Assembly (NCBI GenBank): GCA_947175485.1
Contig: CAMWMZ010000003.1
Location: 1 to 64,000 of the forward strand
Origin: an uncultured Clostridia bacterium
GTDB lineage: Bacteria; Bacillota; Clostridia; Christensenellales; Borkfalkiaceae
Length of the DNA: 64,000 nt
Direction of reading: 5' to 3'
Below the pieces are notes generated by a model, which saw only the letters and a program-made list of their open reading frames with translations, was not told the DNA's origin and did not search any database. The translations under genes were made by a program, and so were the position numbers. Positions 1-8,596 of the stretch are shown here, in pieces. How positions within the stretch are numbered: position 1 is the stretch's first letter; each line of letters opens with the position of its first letter.

Positions 1-17
1 TTTAAAAATATTTTACA

Positions 18-1475
18 TTATTTATAGGCGGGGTCTTCCGACGGGGGAAGAGGCGCGGTTATCTGTTCTCCGCGGGAGATTACGGTTGTGTTGCCCTTTT
101 TATCGAACGTGACGGAAACGCACTTTGTATAGGGCGCGGGGGCGGAGTTTTCATCGAGGGTGAAGCTTGCGCCGTATCTTCTTAAAATTTCAAACAAGGT
201 CATAAGCCCGACGCCGCTGCCGCCTTCCGCGTTGCGGGTGGTGATTTTTCTTTTGCCTAAATTTGCGACCACCTTTTTATCGAAGGGCGCGCCGTTATCG
301 TAAACCTCTATGCGGGGCGAGCCGTCTTCCGCAAAGGCGAATGACAGCGCGACTTTGCCGTTTTGGGTTTTGCCTGCGGAAATCAAAGCGTTTTCCGCCA
401 TGTCGCAAATTACGGTGTTGAGGTCGGTTTGTTCCGGTATGCTTGCGAAAAGCAGAGGGAAGGCTCCGTCTTTGGCGGTGACGGTGCATTCTTCTTTTTG
501 CTTTACCGCTTTGGAATAAATGAAGTGCAAAACCGCATCTACGGAAATAACACCCGTTTTGGGGAGGTTATCGGAGAGGTTGCTGTATTCGTTTACCAGC
601 GCGCCGTGCTGTGAGGAAAATTCTTCAAGCTGGGCTTTGAGGCTGGCAAGCTCGGTTTTATAATCCGACTTGGCGATTAACGCGTCTACCGCGGAGACCA
701 TTGCGGGGATAAGCTTGTTATCGCGGTGGATTATTTTTGCAAGCTCCGCGTTGTTTTTGAGGAGCTGTTGCTTTTCTTCTTCGTACGCCTGTAAGCGGCT
801 TTCAAGTATTTTCGTATTTTGCTTGATTATAATTTGTTGGTAGTTGACGCGTTCGTGTTTGCGCCACCAAAATATAAGACCCAAACCGCAGACGACAAGG
901 AAAATGAGGATAAGCTGTATCGTGGTCTGGTCGTTTTCCCCCATGTAAAAAAGAGATAACAAAACGATGCTTACAATACTTATCAAAAGCAGGAAATCAT
1001 AACTGCCCTCGTTTTTGTGCGGAGATAAACCGCCCTTGAAACGCTTGATTTGAAAAACGATTATAATTGCAATAATTTGTAAGATATCTATTGTTATTTG
1101 CGCGGCTAAGTATCTTGTTGCTTCGTTGTTGGTAATTTGGAAAATAATAAAATCGAGCGGTGCGGAAAGAAGCAAGGCGATTATATAAATAAAAATGGAA
1201 ATACCGAAGCTTATAATGCTTGTAGCCAAAGTGCCGAACGGGTTTTTGCGGTAGCGGATTAAATTGTAGACATAAACCAACAAAAAGATGCAAAGAGGTA
1301 TAAGTATCCGCATACTTTGCGTGGCATAATGAACTCCGGTAGCAAAAAGCGCGGAGGCGGGGACGGAAAATAAATCCCAAGGACTTAATTTATAGTTGTT
1401 GAGCCTTATAAAAGCATAAAAAGAGCTTAAAAAGAATACCGAAAATTTAATTATTGAAAGTATCAAATCGATCAT
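18..1475 (-). CDS. Membrane sensor histidine kinase, GHKL/HATPase_c_5 type (AgrC-like architecture)
   Basis: Multiple N-terminal hydrophobic segments, coiled coil, then GHKL ATPase motifs (CDMAENALISA, EVYDNGAPF, GGSGVGLMTL). Longest ORF runs to 1574, but Met34 (ATG at 1473-1475) is the more likely start because upstream DNA is a 10-bp repeat array. Confidence 0.85.
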   Translation of the reverse strand: MIDLILSIIKFSVFFLSSFYAFIRLNNYKLSPWDLFSVPASALFATGVHYATQSMRILIPLCIFLLVYVYNLIRYRKNPFGTLATSIISFGISIFIYIIALLLSAPLDFIIFQITNNEATRYLAAQITIDILQIIAIIIVFQIKRFKGGLSPHKNEGSYDFLLLISIVSIVLLSLFYMGENDQTTIQLILIFLVVCGLGLIFWWRKHERVNYQQIIIKQNTKILESRLQAYEEEKQQLLKNNAELAKIIHRDNKLIPAMVSAVDALIAKSDYKTELASLKAQLEEFSSQHGALVNEYSNLSDNLPKTGVISVDAVLHFIYSKAVKQKEECTVTAKDGAFPLLFASIPEQTDLNTVICDMAENALISAGKTQNGKVALSFAFAEDGSPRIEVYDNGAPFDKKVVANLGKRKITTRNAEGGSGVGLMTLFEILRRYGASFTLDENSAPAPYTKCVSVTFDKKGNTTVISRGEQITAPLPPSEDPAYK

Positions 1476-1478
1476 AAG

Positions 1479-1595
1479 CAATAAAATCCAACAAAAAGCA
1501 ATAAAATGCGACAAAAAACTACATATTTCCAAATTTAACAAGGAAATACAACATAATATAACATAAAACAACAAAAAACCACAACAAAAGACAAC
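1479..1595. promoter_or_regulatory. 10-bp-phased array of CNACA (TGTNG on minus strand) motifs, about 12 consecutive positions
   Basis: Motif positions 1479,1489,1499,1509,1519,1529,1539,1549,1559,1569,1579,1589. ACA falls at the same phase in 8 of 12 decamers; the rest are ATA, AAA or AGG. Confidence 0.8.
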
Positions 1596-1655
1596 ATATG
1601 CGCAAAGCCTTACTCCTTATAATTTTTTAGATTATATAGAAAAGGAGGTGTACAT

Positions 1656-1703
1656 ATGTTTAAGGCATTTTGGAGCTGGTTTTTGACGTTGTTGCTTATC
1701 TAA
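1656..1703 (+). CDS. Putative 15-aa hydrophobic/aromatic peptide MFKAFWSWFLTLLLI
   Basis: ATG preceded by AAAGGAGGTG with good spacing; TATAAT at 1618-1623; followed by a terminator-like hairpin at 1718-1748. Confidence 0.5.
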   Translation: MFKAFWSWFLTLLLI

Positions 1704-1717
1704 TCAGCTAAAAAAAT

Positions 1718-1750
1718 TAAGCGGGTTGCGCTGCGCGCAACCCGCTTAAC
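1718..1750. terminator. Intrinsic terminator hairpin (possibly bidirectional)
   Basis: TTAAGCGGGTTGCGCTGCGCGCAACCCGCTTAACTTTT inverted repeat. Confidence 0.75.
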
Positions 1751-1755
1751 TTTTA

Positions 1756-2541
1756 TCAAGAGTTGTTAGCGACCTTTTGTGCATAAAAATATATGAATTC
1801 GGTAACGGTGGGAATACCCTTATCGGAAACTATTTTCGCGGTGTAGTGAGTGCCGAGTTCTTTTACGTCCATAGCGTTCCAGGCGCGGGCGATACAGTTT
1901 TGCATAGCCCGTTCAACGCTGTGTTCGGATTTGCCGTATTTGTTGCCGATTACGTTGCAGAGGTGGGGCACGGGGCCTTCCATAACCGCAAGAATGGAAT
2001 CTACAAGGTATTTATAGCCTACCGCTTTGGGGCTGAGACCGACGAGGTTCAGCTCGTTGCAGATGGCGCGTTTAATGCGCTTGACGGTTTGAGCCTGCGC
2101 GGAGGTTTTGGACTTTTCCAACTGTTCGGGAGAAGTGCCCGAGATGACCGATTTGGTGATTTTAAGGAAATCGAGCACCGCCTTAGGGGAGTAGCCCGCC
2201 TGATTTTTGGTCATGATAAAGTCGGCGCCGAGTTCGCGGGCGAGGTTGTGAGTGACCGCGCTTATGTTGTTGGTTGTGACCAAAACAAAAGGCCGGTAAA
2301 AACCACCGACCGTTTTTAGCTGTTGGAGAAATTCAAATCCGTCGCCCTGACCCTGATGTAATTCTAAGTCTAAAATTACGGCGTCGGGACGGGAATTGCG
2401 GACAATCTGGATTGCTTCAGCGGAACTATCGGTTGAACCTATGAGGTCGAAATCAAGGGAATTGCTTTCGATTTCTTTTAGCATATTCTCGCGGTCTAAC
2501 GGGTCGTCTTCAACGAGAAGTATTTCTAATTTTTTATCCAT
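1756..2541 (-). CDS. Response regulator: REC domain plus Spo0A C-terminal-like DNA-binding domain
   Basis: REC motifs (VEDDP, ILDLELHQG, VTTNN); C-terminal KGYKYL/HSVERAMQNCIARAWN/FIYFYAQKV resembles the Spo0A effector domain. ATG at 2541; the ORF-track TTG at 2553 is less likely. Confidence 0.85.
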   Translation of the reverse strand: MDKKLEILLVEDDPLDRENMLKEIESNSLDFDLIGSTDSSAEAIQIVRNSRPDAVILDLELHQGQGDGFEFLQQLKTVGGFYRPFVLVTTNNISAVTHNLARELGADFIMTKNQAGYSPKAVLDFLKITKSVISGTSPEQLEKSKTSAQAQTVKRIKRAICNELNLVGLSPKAVGYKYLVDSILAVMEGPVPHLCNVIGNKYGKSEHSVERAMQNCIARAWNAMDVKELGTHYTAKIVSDKGIPTVTEFIYFYAQKVANNS

Positions 2542-2547
2542 CGTTTT

Positions 2548-2626
2548 AAACAATAATCCACAAAAAGTAACATTTTTCTACATATTACCACAAAAACCAA
2601 CAAAAAGCAACATTTAATACCCCACA
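2548..2626. promoter_or_regulatory. 10-bp-phased array of NNACA motifs upstream of the response regulator
   Basis: ACA trinucleotides at exactly 10-bp intervals, motif starts 2548,2558,2568,2578,2588,2598,2608. Confidence 0.8.
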
Positions 2627-3124
2627 AATACCAACTGATTTGCGTTATTTTTAGTAATATTTTAAATTTAGCGCGTAAAATTCCGAAAGAAAAAGAAACC
2701 CGGTAAAAAAACAGGGCTTGCGCGCGGAGGTCAACGGCATAAATTGGCACGGCGCGAAAAACGCTTGCGCGGCCGGGAGTAATCCGTGTGGGGATTGCCT
2801 GCGCAGCCAAAATATGCGGCCACGCCGTTGCATTGTTTCGGGGCGTTCCTGTGCGAGAGGGACGCCCTTTACATTGCGCTTTTTTTGGGATTTGTTCGGG
2901 CGGGGCGGCTTTCTATTTGGGGTTTGGTTGAGTATTTTCGGGCGGTTTTTGTTTTGGGGGAGGATTTTTGAGGCTTGCGGTTGGGGCGGCGTATTTGGGG
3001 TTGGATTGCGGTGACAATCGATATATTTTTATTTTTTGTGAAAATTTACTGTTTCCGTTGTATTCGCGGAATTAAAGTAGTATAATGGGGGCGTATTCGG
3101 AAAAAAACAAGGAAGGTGAAAAAA

Positions 3125-4417
3125 ATGGTAAGAAACGTTTTAAGCGCGGTTATGGAAATCAGCCCGACGGTTATAGGTATTATCGCCGCAGCAGCGGCAG
3201 TGCTTATCGGAGCGTTGCTCGCCGTATTTTTTTTGACGAGGAAGAAAAAACGCGCGGACAAGCACCTTGAAAATTTTGCGAAAGACGCGGCGGAGGAGCT
3301 GACCGTTGCCGACTGTGCGGAAACGCCAGAGGAACAGACGGAAACCGAAAAAACCGAGGAAGCCGTTGAAGCGGCGGAAGAAGTTTCGGAAGAACCCGAG
3401 GAAGCTGTTGAAGCGGCGGGGGGGATTTCGGAAAAGGTTGAGGAAGCCATTGAAGAAAAAGGCGAGCCCGAGAGCGCGGAAGAGCCCGACGACGAAAAGG
3501 ACGAGCCCGACGGCAAGGACGACGACGAAGAGGACGAAGCGCCTATCCGCACGGTTGCGCGCGCGGGCGAGCATATAAGATACATAATTATTAAATATAA
3601 CAAGAGCTTTACGGCGAAGCTGATACAGTCGGCGGACGGCGTGAAGGATTATTATACGGAGATAAAAAACGAGATACTTTCTTATAAGGGAGTTAAGGCG
3701 CGCGTAAGCTGGAAATACGAGGCTTTTAACGCGGGGCGCGCAATGCTGGCGAAAATCGCCGTGCGCGGGAAGAATTTAAGCTTGTTCCTTGCGCTCGACC
3801 CCAAAGCTTACGCGGATACGAAATATATTATAGACGATATGTCGGAGGTGGCGGCTTATGAGAAAACCCCGCTTTTGTACCGCATTAAAAACGACAGACG
3901 TTTGAACTATTGCAAAGAGCTTATCGCAACGGTTATGCAGGCGAACGGGCTTGAAAAGCTTGAAAATTACGAAAACAGGCAATGGGGCAAAGAATACCCT
4001 TACGAAAAGATAGAACCGCTTATCGAAAGGAAGCTTGTAAAAGTTTTAACGGAAGAGGACGCAAAGAGCGGCGACGTGTTCAAGCCCCGTTCCCAGGTGG
4101 CGGCAAGCGAGGTTAACGAGCTTTTACAGGACGAAATAGCGGTTGCGCTCATAGAAGAGGCGGACGAAATTTCCGACAAGACGAAATCGGGCATTATAAA
4201 TATAGATACTTTGAGCAGGTATTTCGATAACGGCGAAACGGTTACTTTGGAAGAAATCAAAAAGCGCGTGCCCGATTTCCCGAAGAAAACCACTTTTATT
4301 AAGGTTTTGGCGCGCGGAACTCTTGACAAAAAGCTGAAGGTTATTGCGGACGGCTTTTCAATAGAGGCGGCGAAGATGATACTTTTGACGGGCGGCAACG
4401 CGGTAAAAAAGAAATAA
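3125..4417 (+). CDS. Membrane-anchored protein with acidic linker and C-terminal ribosomal uL15-like domain
   Basis: N-terminal TM (IIAAAAAVLIGALLAVFFL), E/D-rich linker, C-terminus TFIKVLARGTLDKKLKVIADGFSIEAAKMILLTGG resembles the L15/L18e fold. SD GGAAGGTGA before ATG 3125 (GTG 3116 possible). Confidence 0.75.
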   Translation: MVRNVLSAVMEISPTVIGIIAAAAAVLIGALLAVFFLTRKKKRADKHLENFAKDAAEELTVADCAETPEEQTETEKTEEAVEAAEEVSEEPEEAVEAAGGISEKVEEAIEEKGEPESAEEPDDEKDEPDGKDDDEEDEAPIRTVARAGEHIRYIIIKYNKSFTAKLIQSADGVKDYYTEIKNEILSYKGVKARVSWKYEAFNAGRAMLAKIAVRGKNLSLFLALDPKAYADTKYIIDDMSEVAAYEKTPLLYRIKNDRRLNYCKELIATVMQANGLEKLENYENRQWGKEYPYEKIEPLIERKLVKVLTEEDAKSGDVFKPRSQVAASEVNELLQDEIAVALIEEADEISDKTKSGIINIDTLSRYFDNGETVTLEEIKKRVPDFPKKTTFIKVLARGTLDKKLKVIADGFSIEAAKMILLTGGNAVKKK

Positions 4418-4429
4418 AGCGGAGAGCGT

Positions 4430-5935
4430 ATGGAATATAAAAACCCCGTAATTTGCGGCGATTTTCCCGACCCCGACGTTATACGCGTGGGAGAAGATTT
4501 TTATATGGTATCTTCGAGCTTCAATTATTCGCCCGCGGTGCCTGTTTTGCACTCCAAAAATCTTGTGGAATGGGAAATTATAAATTACGTATTAAACGAG
4601 CTGCCGTTTGAAAAATTCGATAAGGTGCGCCACGGCGAGGGAGTTTGGGCGCCTTCGCTAAGATATCACGGCGGGAAGTTTTATTGCCTTATACCTTTCC
4701 CCGACGAGGGGATTTACGTTGCGGAGACGGACGATATTTACGGAAAGTGGTCGCTTTTGCGCCCTTTGCTTACCGGCGCGGGATATGAGGATCCGTGCCC
4801 GATATGGGAAAACGGAAAGTGTTACGTGGCTTTTGCGTTTGTTAAAAGCCGTATAGGCTTCAATTCAAGGCTTGCGGTTTTCGAAACGGACGAAGAGCTG
4901 AAAACCACAGCAACGGATTACAGGATAATATTCGACGGAAAAGATATCGCGCCGAAAATCGAAGGGCCGAAGATTTACAGACGCGGGAAATATTTTTATA
5001 TTCTGGCGCCCGCGGGCGGGGTTAAGTCCGGCTGGCAGGTTGCGCTGCGCTCGCAGAAAATTTACGGCGATTACGAGTGTAAGGTAATTCTTACGCAGGG
5101 GGACAGCGACGTGAACGGCCCGCACCAGGGCGCGCTTATCGATTTGGACGACAGCGGCGAAAGATGGGCTTTTATGCACTTTCAGGACGCGGGCGCTTAC
5201 GGGCGGATTATACATTTACAGCCCGCGGAGTGGGTTGACGATTGGATTATTTGCGGAAAGCACGAGGGAGACGGACTTGCGGGAACGCCTGTTGACGGCG
5301 GAAAATATCCTGTAGATATAAAGACGGGATACGCTATAAATCCTTCCGACGGGTTTGACGGCGGTAAGCTTTCTTTAGTGTGGCAGACCCCTGCAAACCC
5401 GCCCGCGGATATGCTTTCTTTTAAGAACGGTTTACGGCTGAATTGCGCATACTACGGAGGCGGCGGGCTTTCGGACTTCCCGCAGCTGTTGTTGCAAAAG
5501 GTTTATTACCGTAATTTCGCTATAAAGGCGAAATGCAAATTAAATCTTTTAAACGACGGCGACGAAGCGGGGTTTGCGGTTTTCGGCAAAGAATACGCGT
5601 ACGTTTGCGTAGTGCGCAGAGACGGACGCAATTATCTGGAAATACGAAAGGGAGAAATAGGCGGCGGAGAGGATGAAACCTTGGCGAAGAGCCAGCCGTA
5701 TAACGAGGATTACGTGACTTTTCAGCTTTCTGCAAAGCATGAAAAGCCGAACGGGCTGACGTTTAAATTTTCTTTCGGCGGGAGCGCGTTCACGCATAAA
5801 TTTTACGCCCGCGGAGGAATATGGACGGGGGCGAAAGCGGGGATTTACGCACGGGCGGAGAGCGAAAGCCGCGGCTTTGCGACTTTTAAATATTTCCGTG
5901 TGACATGCACGGACAAACGCGTTAATCCCGACTGA
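4430..5935 (+). CDS. Glycoside hydrolase family 43 (beta-xylosidase/arabinofuranosidase type) with C-terminal concanavalin-like domain
   Basis: NPVICGDFPDPDVIRVGEDFYMVSSSFNYSPAVPVLHSKNLVEWE is a hallmark GH43 N-terminus. Confidence 0.93.
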   Translation: MEYKNPVICGDFPDPDVIRVGEDFYMVSSSFNYSPAVPVLHSKNLVEWEIINYVLNELPFEKFDKVRHGEGVWAPSLRYHGGKFYCLIPFPDEGIYVAETDDIYGKWSLLRPLLTGAGYEDPCPIWENGKCYVAFAFVKSRIGFNSRLAVFETDEELKTTATDYRIIFDGKDIAPKIEGPKIYRRGKYFYILAPAGGVKSGWQVALRSQKIYGDYECKVILTQGDSDVNGPHQGALIDLDDSGERWAFMHFQDAGAYGRIIHLQPAEWVDDWIICGKHEGDGLAGTPVDGGKYPVDIKTGYAINPSDGFDGGKLSLVWQTPANPPADMLSFKNGLRLNCAYYGGGGLSDFPQLLLQKVYYRNFAIKAKCKLNLLNDGDEAGFAVFGKEYAYVCVVRRDGRNYLEIRKGEIGGGEDETLAKSQPYNEDYVTFQLSAKHEKPNGLTFKFSFGGSAFTHKFYARGGIWTGAKAGIYARAESESRGFATFKYFRVTCTDKRVNPD

Positions 5936-5959
5936 TAAAGTTTAATCCGGAAAGGAAGA

Positions 5960-7597
5960 GTGAGAATGACGAAAACGAAAAGAAAATACGATTTGTTTAC
6001 GAATAAAGCGTTGTTTTATCTTATCGTTCCGATAGTTATAGAATCGGCGCTCTCTATGTCTATGGGGTTTATAGACGGAATTATGGTTACGCACGCGGCG
6101 AGCGACGCGTTTTTAGCCGTTGACCCCAACGCGGGAGACCATTTTGTTACGGCGATTACCGACGTAGACCAGATATCCAGCCTTTTGATACAGCTTTTCG
6201 CCGCGTTCGGAGTAGGGGGAGCGGTTATAACCTCCCAGCATCTGGGCGGCGGGCGCACTGACGACGCGAACAAGAGCGCGAAACAGCTTGTGGTTATAAT
6301 GCTGTTGTCTGCTTTGGTTATTTCGGGGCTTTGCCTGGGGCTTAATCCTTATATTATTTCTCTGTTTTTCGGAAATCTGGACAGCCACACGCACGGTTAC
6401 GCCGTAACGTATTTTTATATTACGGCTTGTTCTTTTCCGTTTTTGGCGGTGTTTAATTCCTGCGCGGCGCTTTTAAGGGCGCAGAGAAAGAGCATGAACA
6501 CGATGCTTTCGGGCATAATAAGCTTTTTTCTGAATATAGGGTTCAACGCGCTGTTTATATTCGTGTTGAAGCTCGGGATTGCGGGCGTAGGGCTTGGAAC
6601 GCTGCTTGCAAGGGTGTTCCCCGCGTGCTTTACACTGTATCTGATGACGAGAAAAACAAACGTAGTGCGCATTAAAATCTTTGAGAAATTCCGATTTGAC
6701 GGGGCGCAGCTCAAAAAAATATTAAAGCTCGGCGTGCCGAGCGGGATAGAGAATTGCTTTTTCCAGCTTGGCAAAATACTTGTGCTCGTATTTATTCAGG
6801 TTGAAATTTACAACGTGTTTATAGGCGTAAACGCGGACGGAACGGAGATTTATACAAACTTTCAGGCTTCCGCAAATTCGGTGGCTTACAACGTTAACAC
6901 CATAAGCTCGATGGTGGGCAGCGGCATCAACACCGCCATGCTTACCGTTATAGGGCAAGCCGTAGGCGCGGGCGACGTCGGGCAGATAAAATATTACATT
7001 AAAAAAATGCTGCTCATATCCTATGCTTGTAACTGCGTTTGTGTTGCGGTAACGTTCGGGGTGGCGTCTTTCCTTCTTAATTCTTACAACATTTCGGAAG
7101 AGGCTCGGGCGGTTGCGTGGAATTGCCTTATACTTTGCTTATCGTTCCAGTTTGTGACGTATCCTTTATCGTTCGGTATGCCCGCGGTGTTAAAGGCGAG
7201 CTCCGACGTGAAATACGTTATGATTGTTGCCGTGGTTTCGATGGTTCTCATGCGCGTGGGGCTGTGTTATATACTCACGTGCGACTGGGCGGGAGCGCGG
7301 CTCGGAGCAATTGGGCTTTGGATAGGAATGGTTTCCGACTGGGTTGTGCGCAGCGCGTTTTTCGGAGGGAGAGTTCTTTCGGGCAGGTGGAAGAAGTCTG
7401 CGGGACTTTCCGACGCGCCCGAAGGCGGTAACGCCGAGCCTGTGCCGGCTTGCGCGGAAGCGGCGGTTACGGACGGTGCGGAAGAAAGCGGAAATATGCA
7501 ATTGGATGCGGAATATGGCGCAGTTTTGGAGCATAGCGGGGAAAACGGCGAAGCGGACGGCGGTTGCGCCGAAAGCGGTGACGGTTTTAAAGATTAA
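5960..7597 (+). CDS. MATE family efflux transporter with acidic C-terminal extension
   Basis: 12-TM MATE pattern, paired GVGGAVITSQHLGGGR and VGSGINTAMLTVIGQAVGAGD repeats. Confidence 0.9.
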   Translation: MRMTKTKRKYDLFTNKALFYLIVPIVIESALSMSMGFIDGIMVTHAASDAFLAVDPNAGDHFVTAITDVDQISSLLIQLFAAFGVGGAVITSQHLGGGRTDDANKSAKQLVVIMLLSALVISGLCLGLNPYIISLFFGNLDSHTHGYAVTYFYITACSFPFLAVFNSCAALLRAQRKSMNTMLSGIISFFLNIGFNALFIFVLKLGIAGVGLGTLLARVFPACFTLYLMTRKTNVVRIKIFEKFRFDGAQLKKILKLGVPSGIENCFFQLGKILVLVFIQVEIYNVFIGVNADGTEIYTNFQASANSVAYNVNTISSMVGSGINTAMLTVIGQAVGAGDVGQIKYYIKKMLLISYACNCVCVAVTFGVASFLLNSYNISEEARAVAWNCLILCLSFQFVTYPLSFGMPAVLKASSDVKYVMIVAVVSMVLMRVGLCYILTCDWAGARLGAIGLWIGMVSDWVVRSAFFGGRVLSGRWKKSAGLSDAPEGGNAEPVPACAEAAVTDGAEESGNMQLDAEYGAVLEHSGENGEADGGCAESGDGFKD

Positions 7598-7613
7598 ATA
7601 TAAGGGGTAAAAA

Positions 7614-8366
7614 ATGATACTTGACAAATTCAGCCTTAAAGGCAAGGTAGCCATAGTTACGGGGAGTAACACGGGCTTAGGGCAGGGGATATGCCGCGCT
7701 TACGTTGAGGCGGGCGCGAAGGTTGCGGGCGTTTCCCGCAGGCCGAGCACGGAGACTGCGGAAATCTGCGGAGAGAATTTTTATAATATAATAGCGGATT
7801 TGAGCAACCCGAGCTGCGCGGCGGAGATAATTGAAAAGACGGTTGAAAAATTCGGGCGCGCGGATATACTTGTGAATAACGCGGGCATAATAAAACGCTG
7901 TGACAGCGCGGATTTTACGGAAGAGGACTGGGACAGCGTTATGAACGTAAATTTAAAGACAGTGTTTTTCCTTACGCAGGCTTTTGCGAAGAGGTTGTTA
8001 AAGCTTGGTGTCGGCGGAAAGATTATAAATATCGCCTCTATGCTGTCTTATCAGGGCGGAATACGGGTGCCCTCTTACACGGCTTCAAAGTCGGCGGTAA
8101 AGGGGATAACGATGACGCTTGCCAACGAGTGGGCAAAATACGGAATAAACGTAAACGCGATAGCTCCCGGATATATGGCCACCAACAACACTGAACAGCT
8201 GAGAAAGGACGGCGAGAGGAGCGCGGATATTCTGGCGCGTATACCCGCGGGACGCTGGGGTACTCCCGAAGATTTGGAGGGCGCGGCGGTTTTCCTTGCT
8301 TCGGCGGCTTCGGATTATGTTAACGGATTTACTTTGGCGGTTGACGGAGGCTGGCTGGGAAGATAA
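7614..8366 (+). CDS. kduD: 2-dehydro-3-deoxy-D-gluconate 5-dehydrogenase (SDR)
   Basis: SDR TGSNTGLGQGI, NNAG, YTASK; MATNNTEQLRKD typical of KduD; locus context. Confidence 0.93.
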   Translation: MILDKFSLKGKVAIVTGSNTGLGQGICRAYVEAGAKVAGVSRRPSTETAEICGENFYNIIADLSNPSCAAEIIEKTVEKFGRADILVNNAGIIKRCDSADFTEEDWDSVMNVNLKTVFFLTQAFAKRLLKLGVGGKIINIASMLSYQGGIRVPSYTASKSAVKGITMTLANEWAKYGINVNAIAPGYMATNNTEQLRKDGERSADILARIPAGRWGTPEDLEGAAVFLASAASDYVNGFTLAVDGGWLGR

Positions 8367-8559
8367 ACCTCGGCTTGGCTGGTTTGTTTACAGCGTCGAT
8401 GTCATGTTGCTTATCGTTGCGGCTTGCCGTTGAAGTGCATATGGCTTGCGTTTTGACATTTTGTTGCCGGGCTGACGGCTTTATGTTGCTATATATGCGG
8501 TTTGCGCGCTGCCGTGCGGACGGCTTATATGTTGGCATACGTATTGAAAATTTTGAACA

Positions 8560-8596
8560 ACTAAAAAAGCGGTTGAATTTTCAGCCGCTTTTTTGT
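8560..8596. terminator. Intrinsic terminator
   Basis: AAAAAGCGGTTGAATTTTCAGCCGCTTTTTTG. Confidence 0.75.

Noticed and set aside
2718-3014. ORFs of 98 and 61 aa on the plus strand in GC-rich spacer
   Set aside because: Overlapping in two frames, Cys/Gly/Phe-rich low-complexity translation, no SD, no family resemblance.
3046-3603. Ser-rich 185-aa and Arg/Phe-rich 144-aa minus-strand ORFs
   Set aside because: Antisense shadows of the acidic-linker coding sequence of the 3125-4417 gene.
7190-7672. 160-aa minus-strand ORF opposite the MATE C-terminus
   Set aside because: Arg/His-rich antisense translation, overlaps two confident plus-strand genes.
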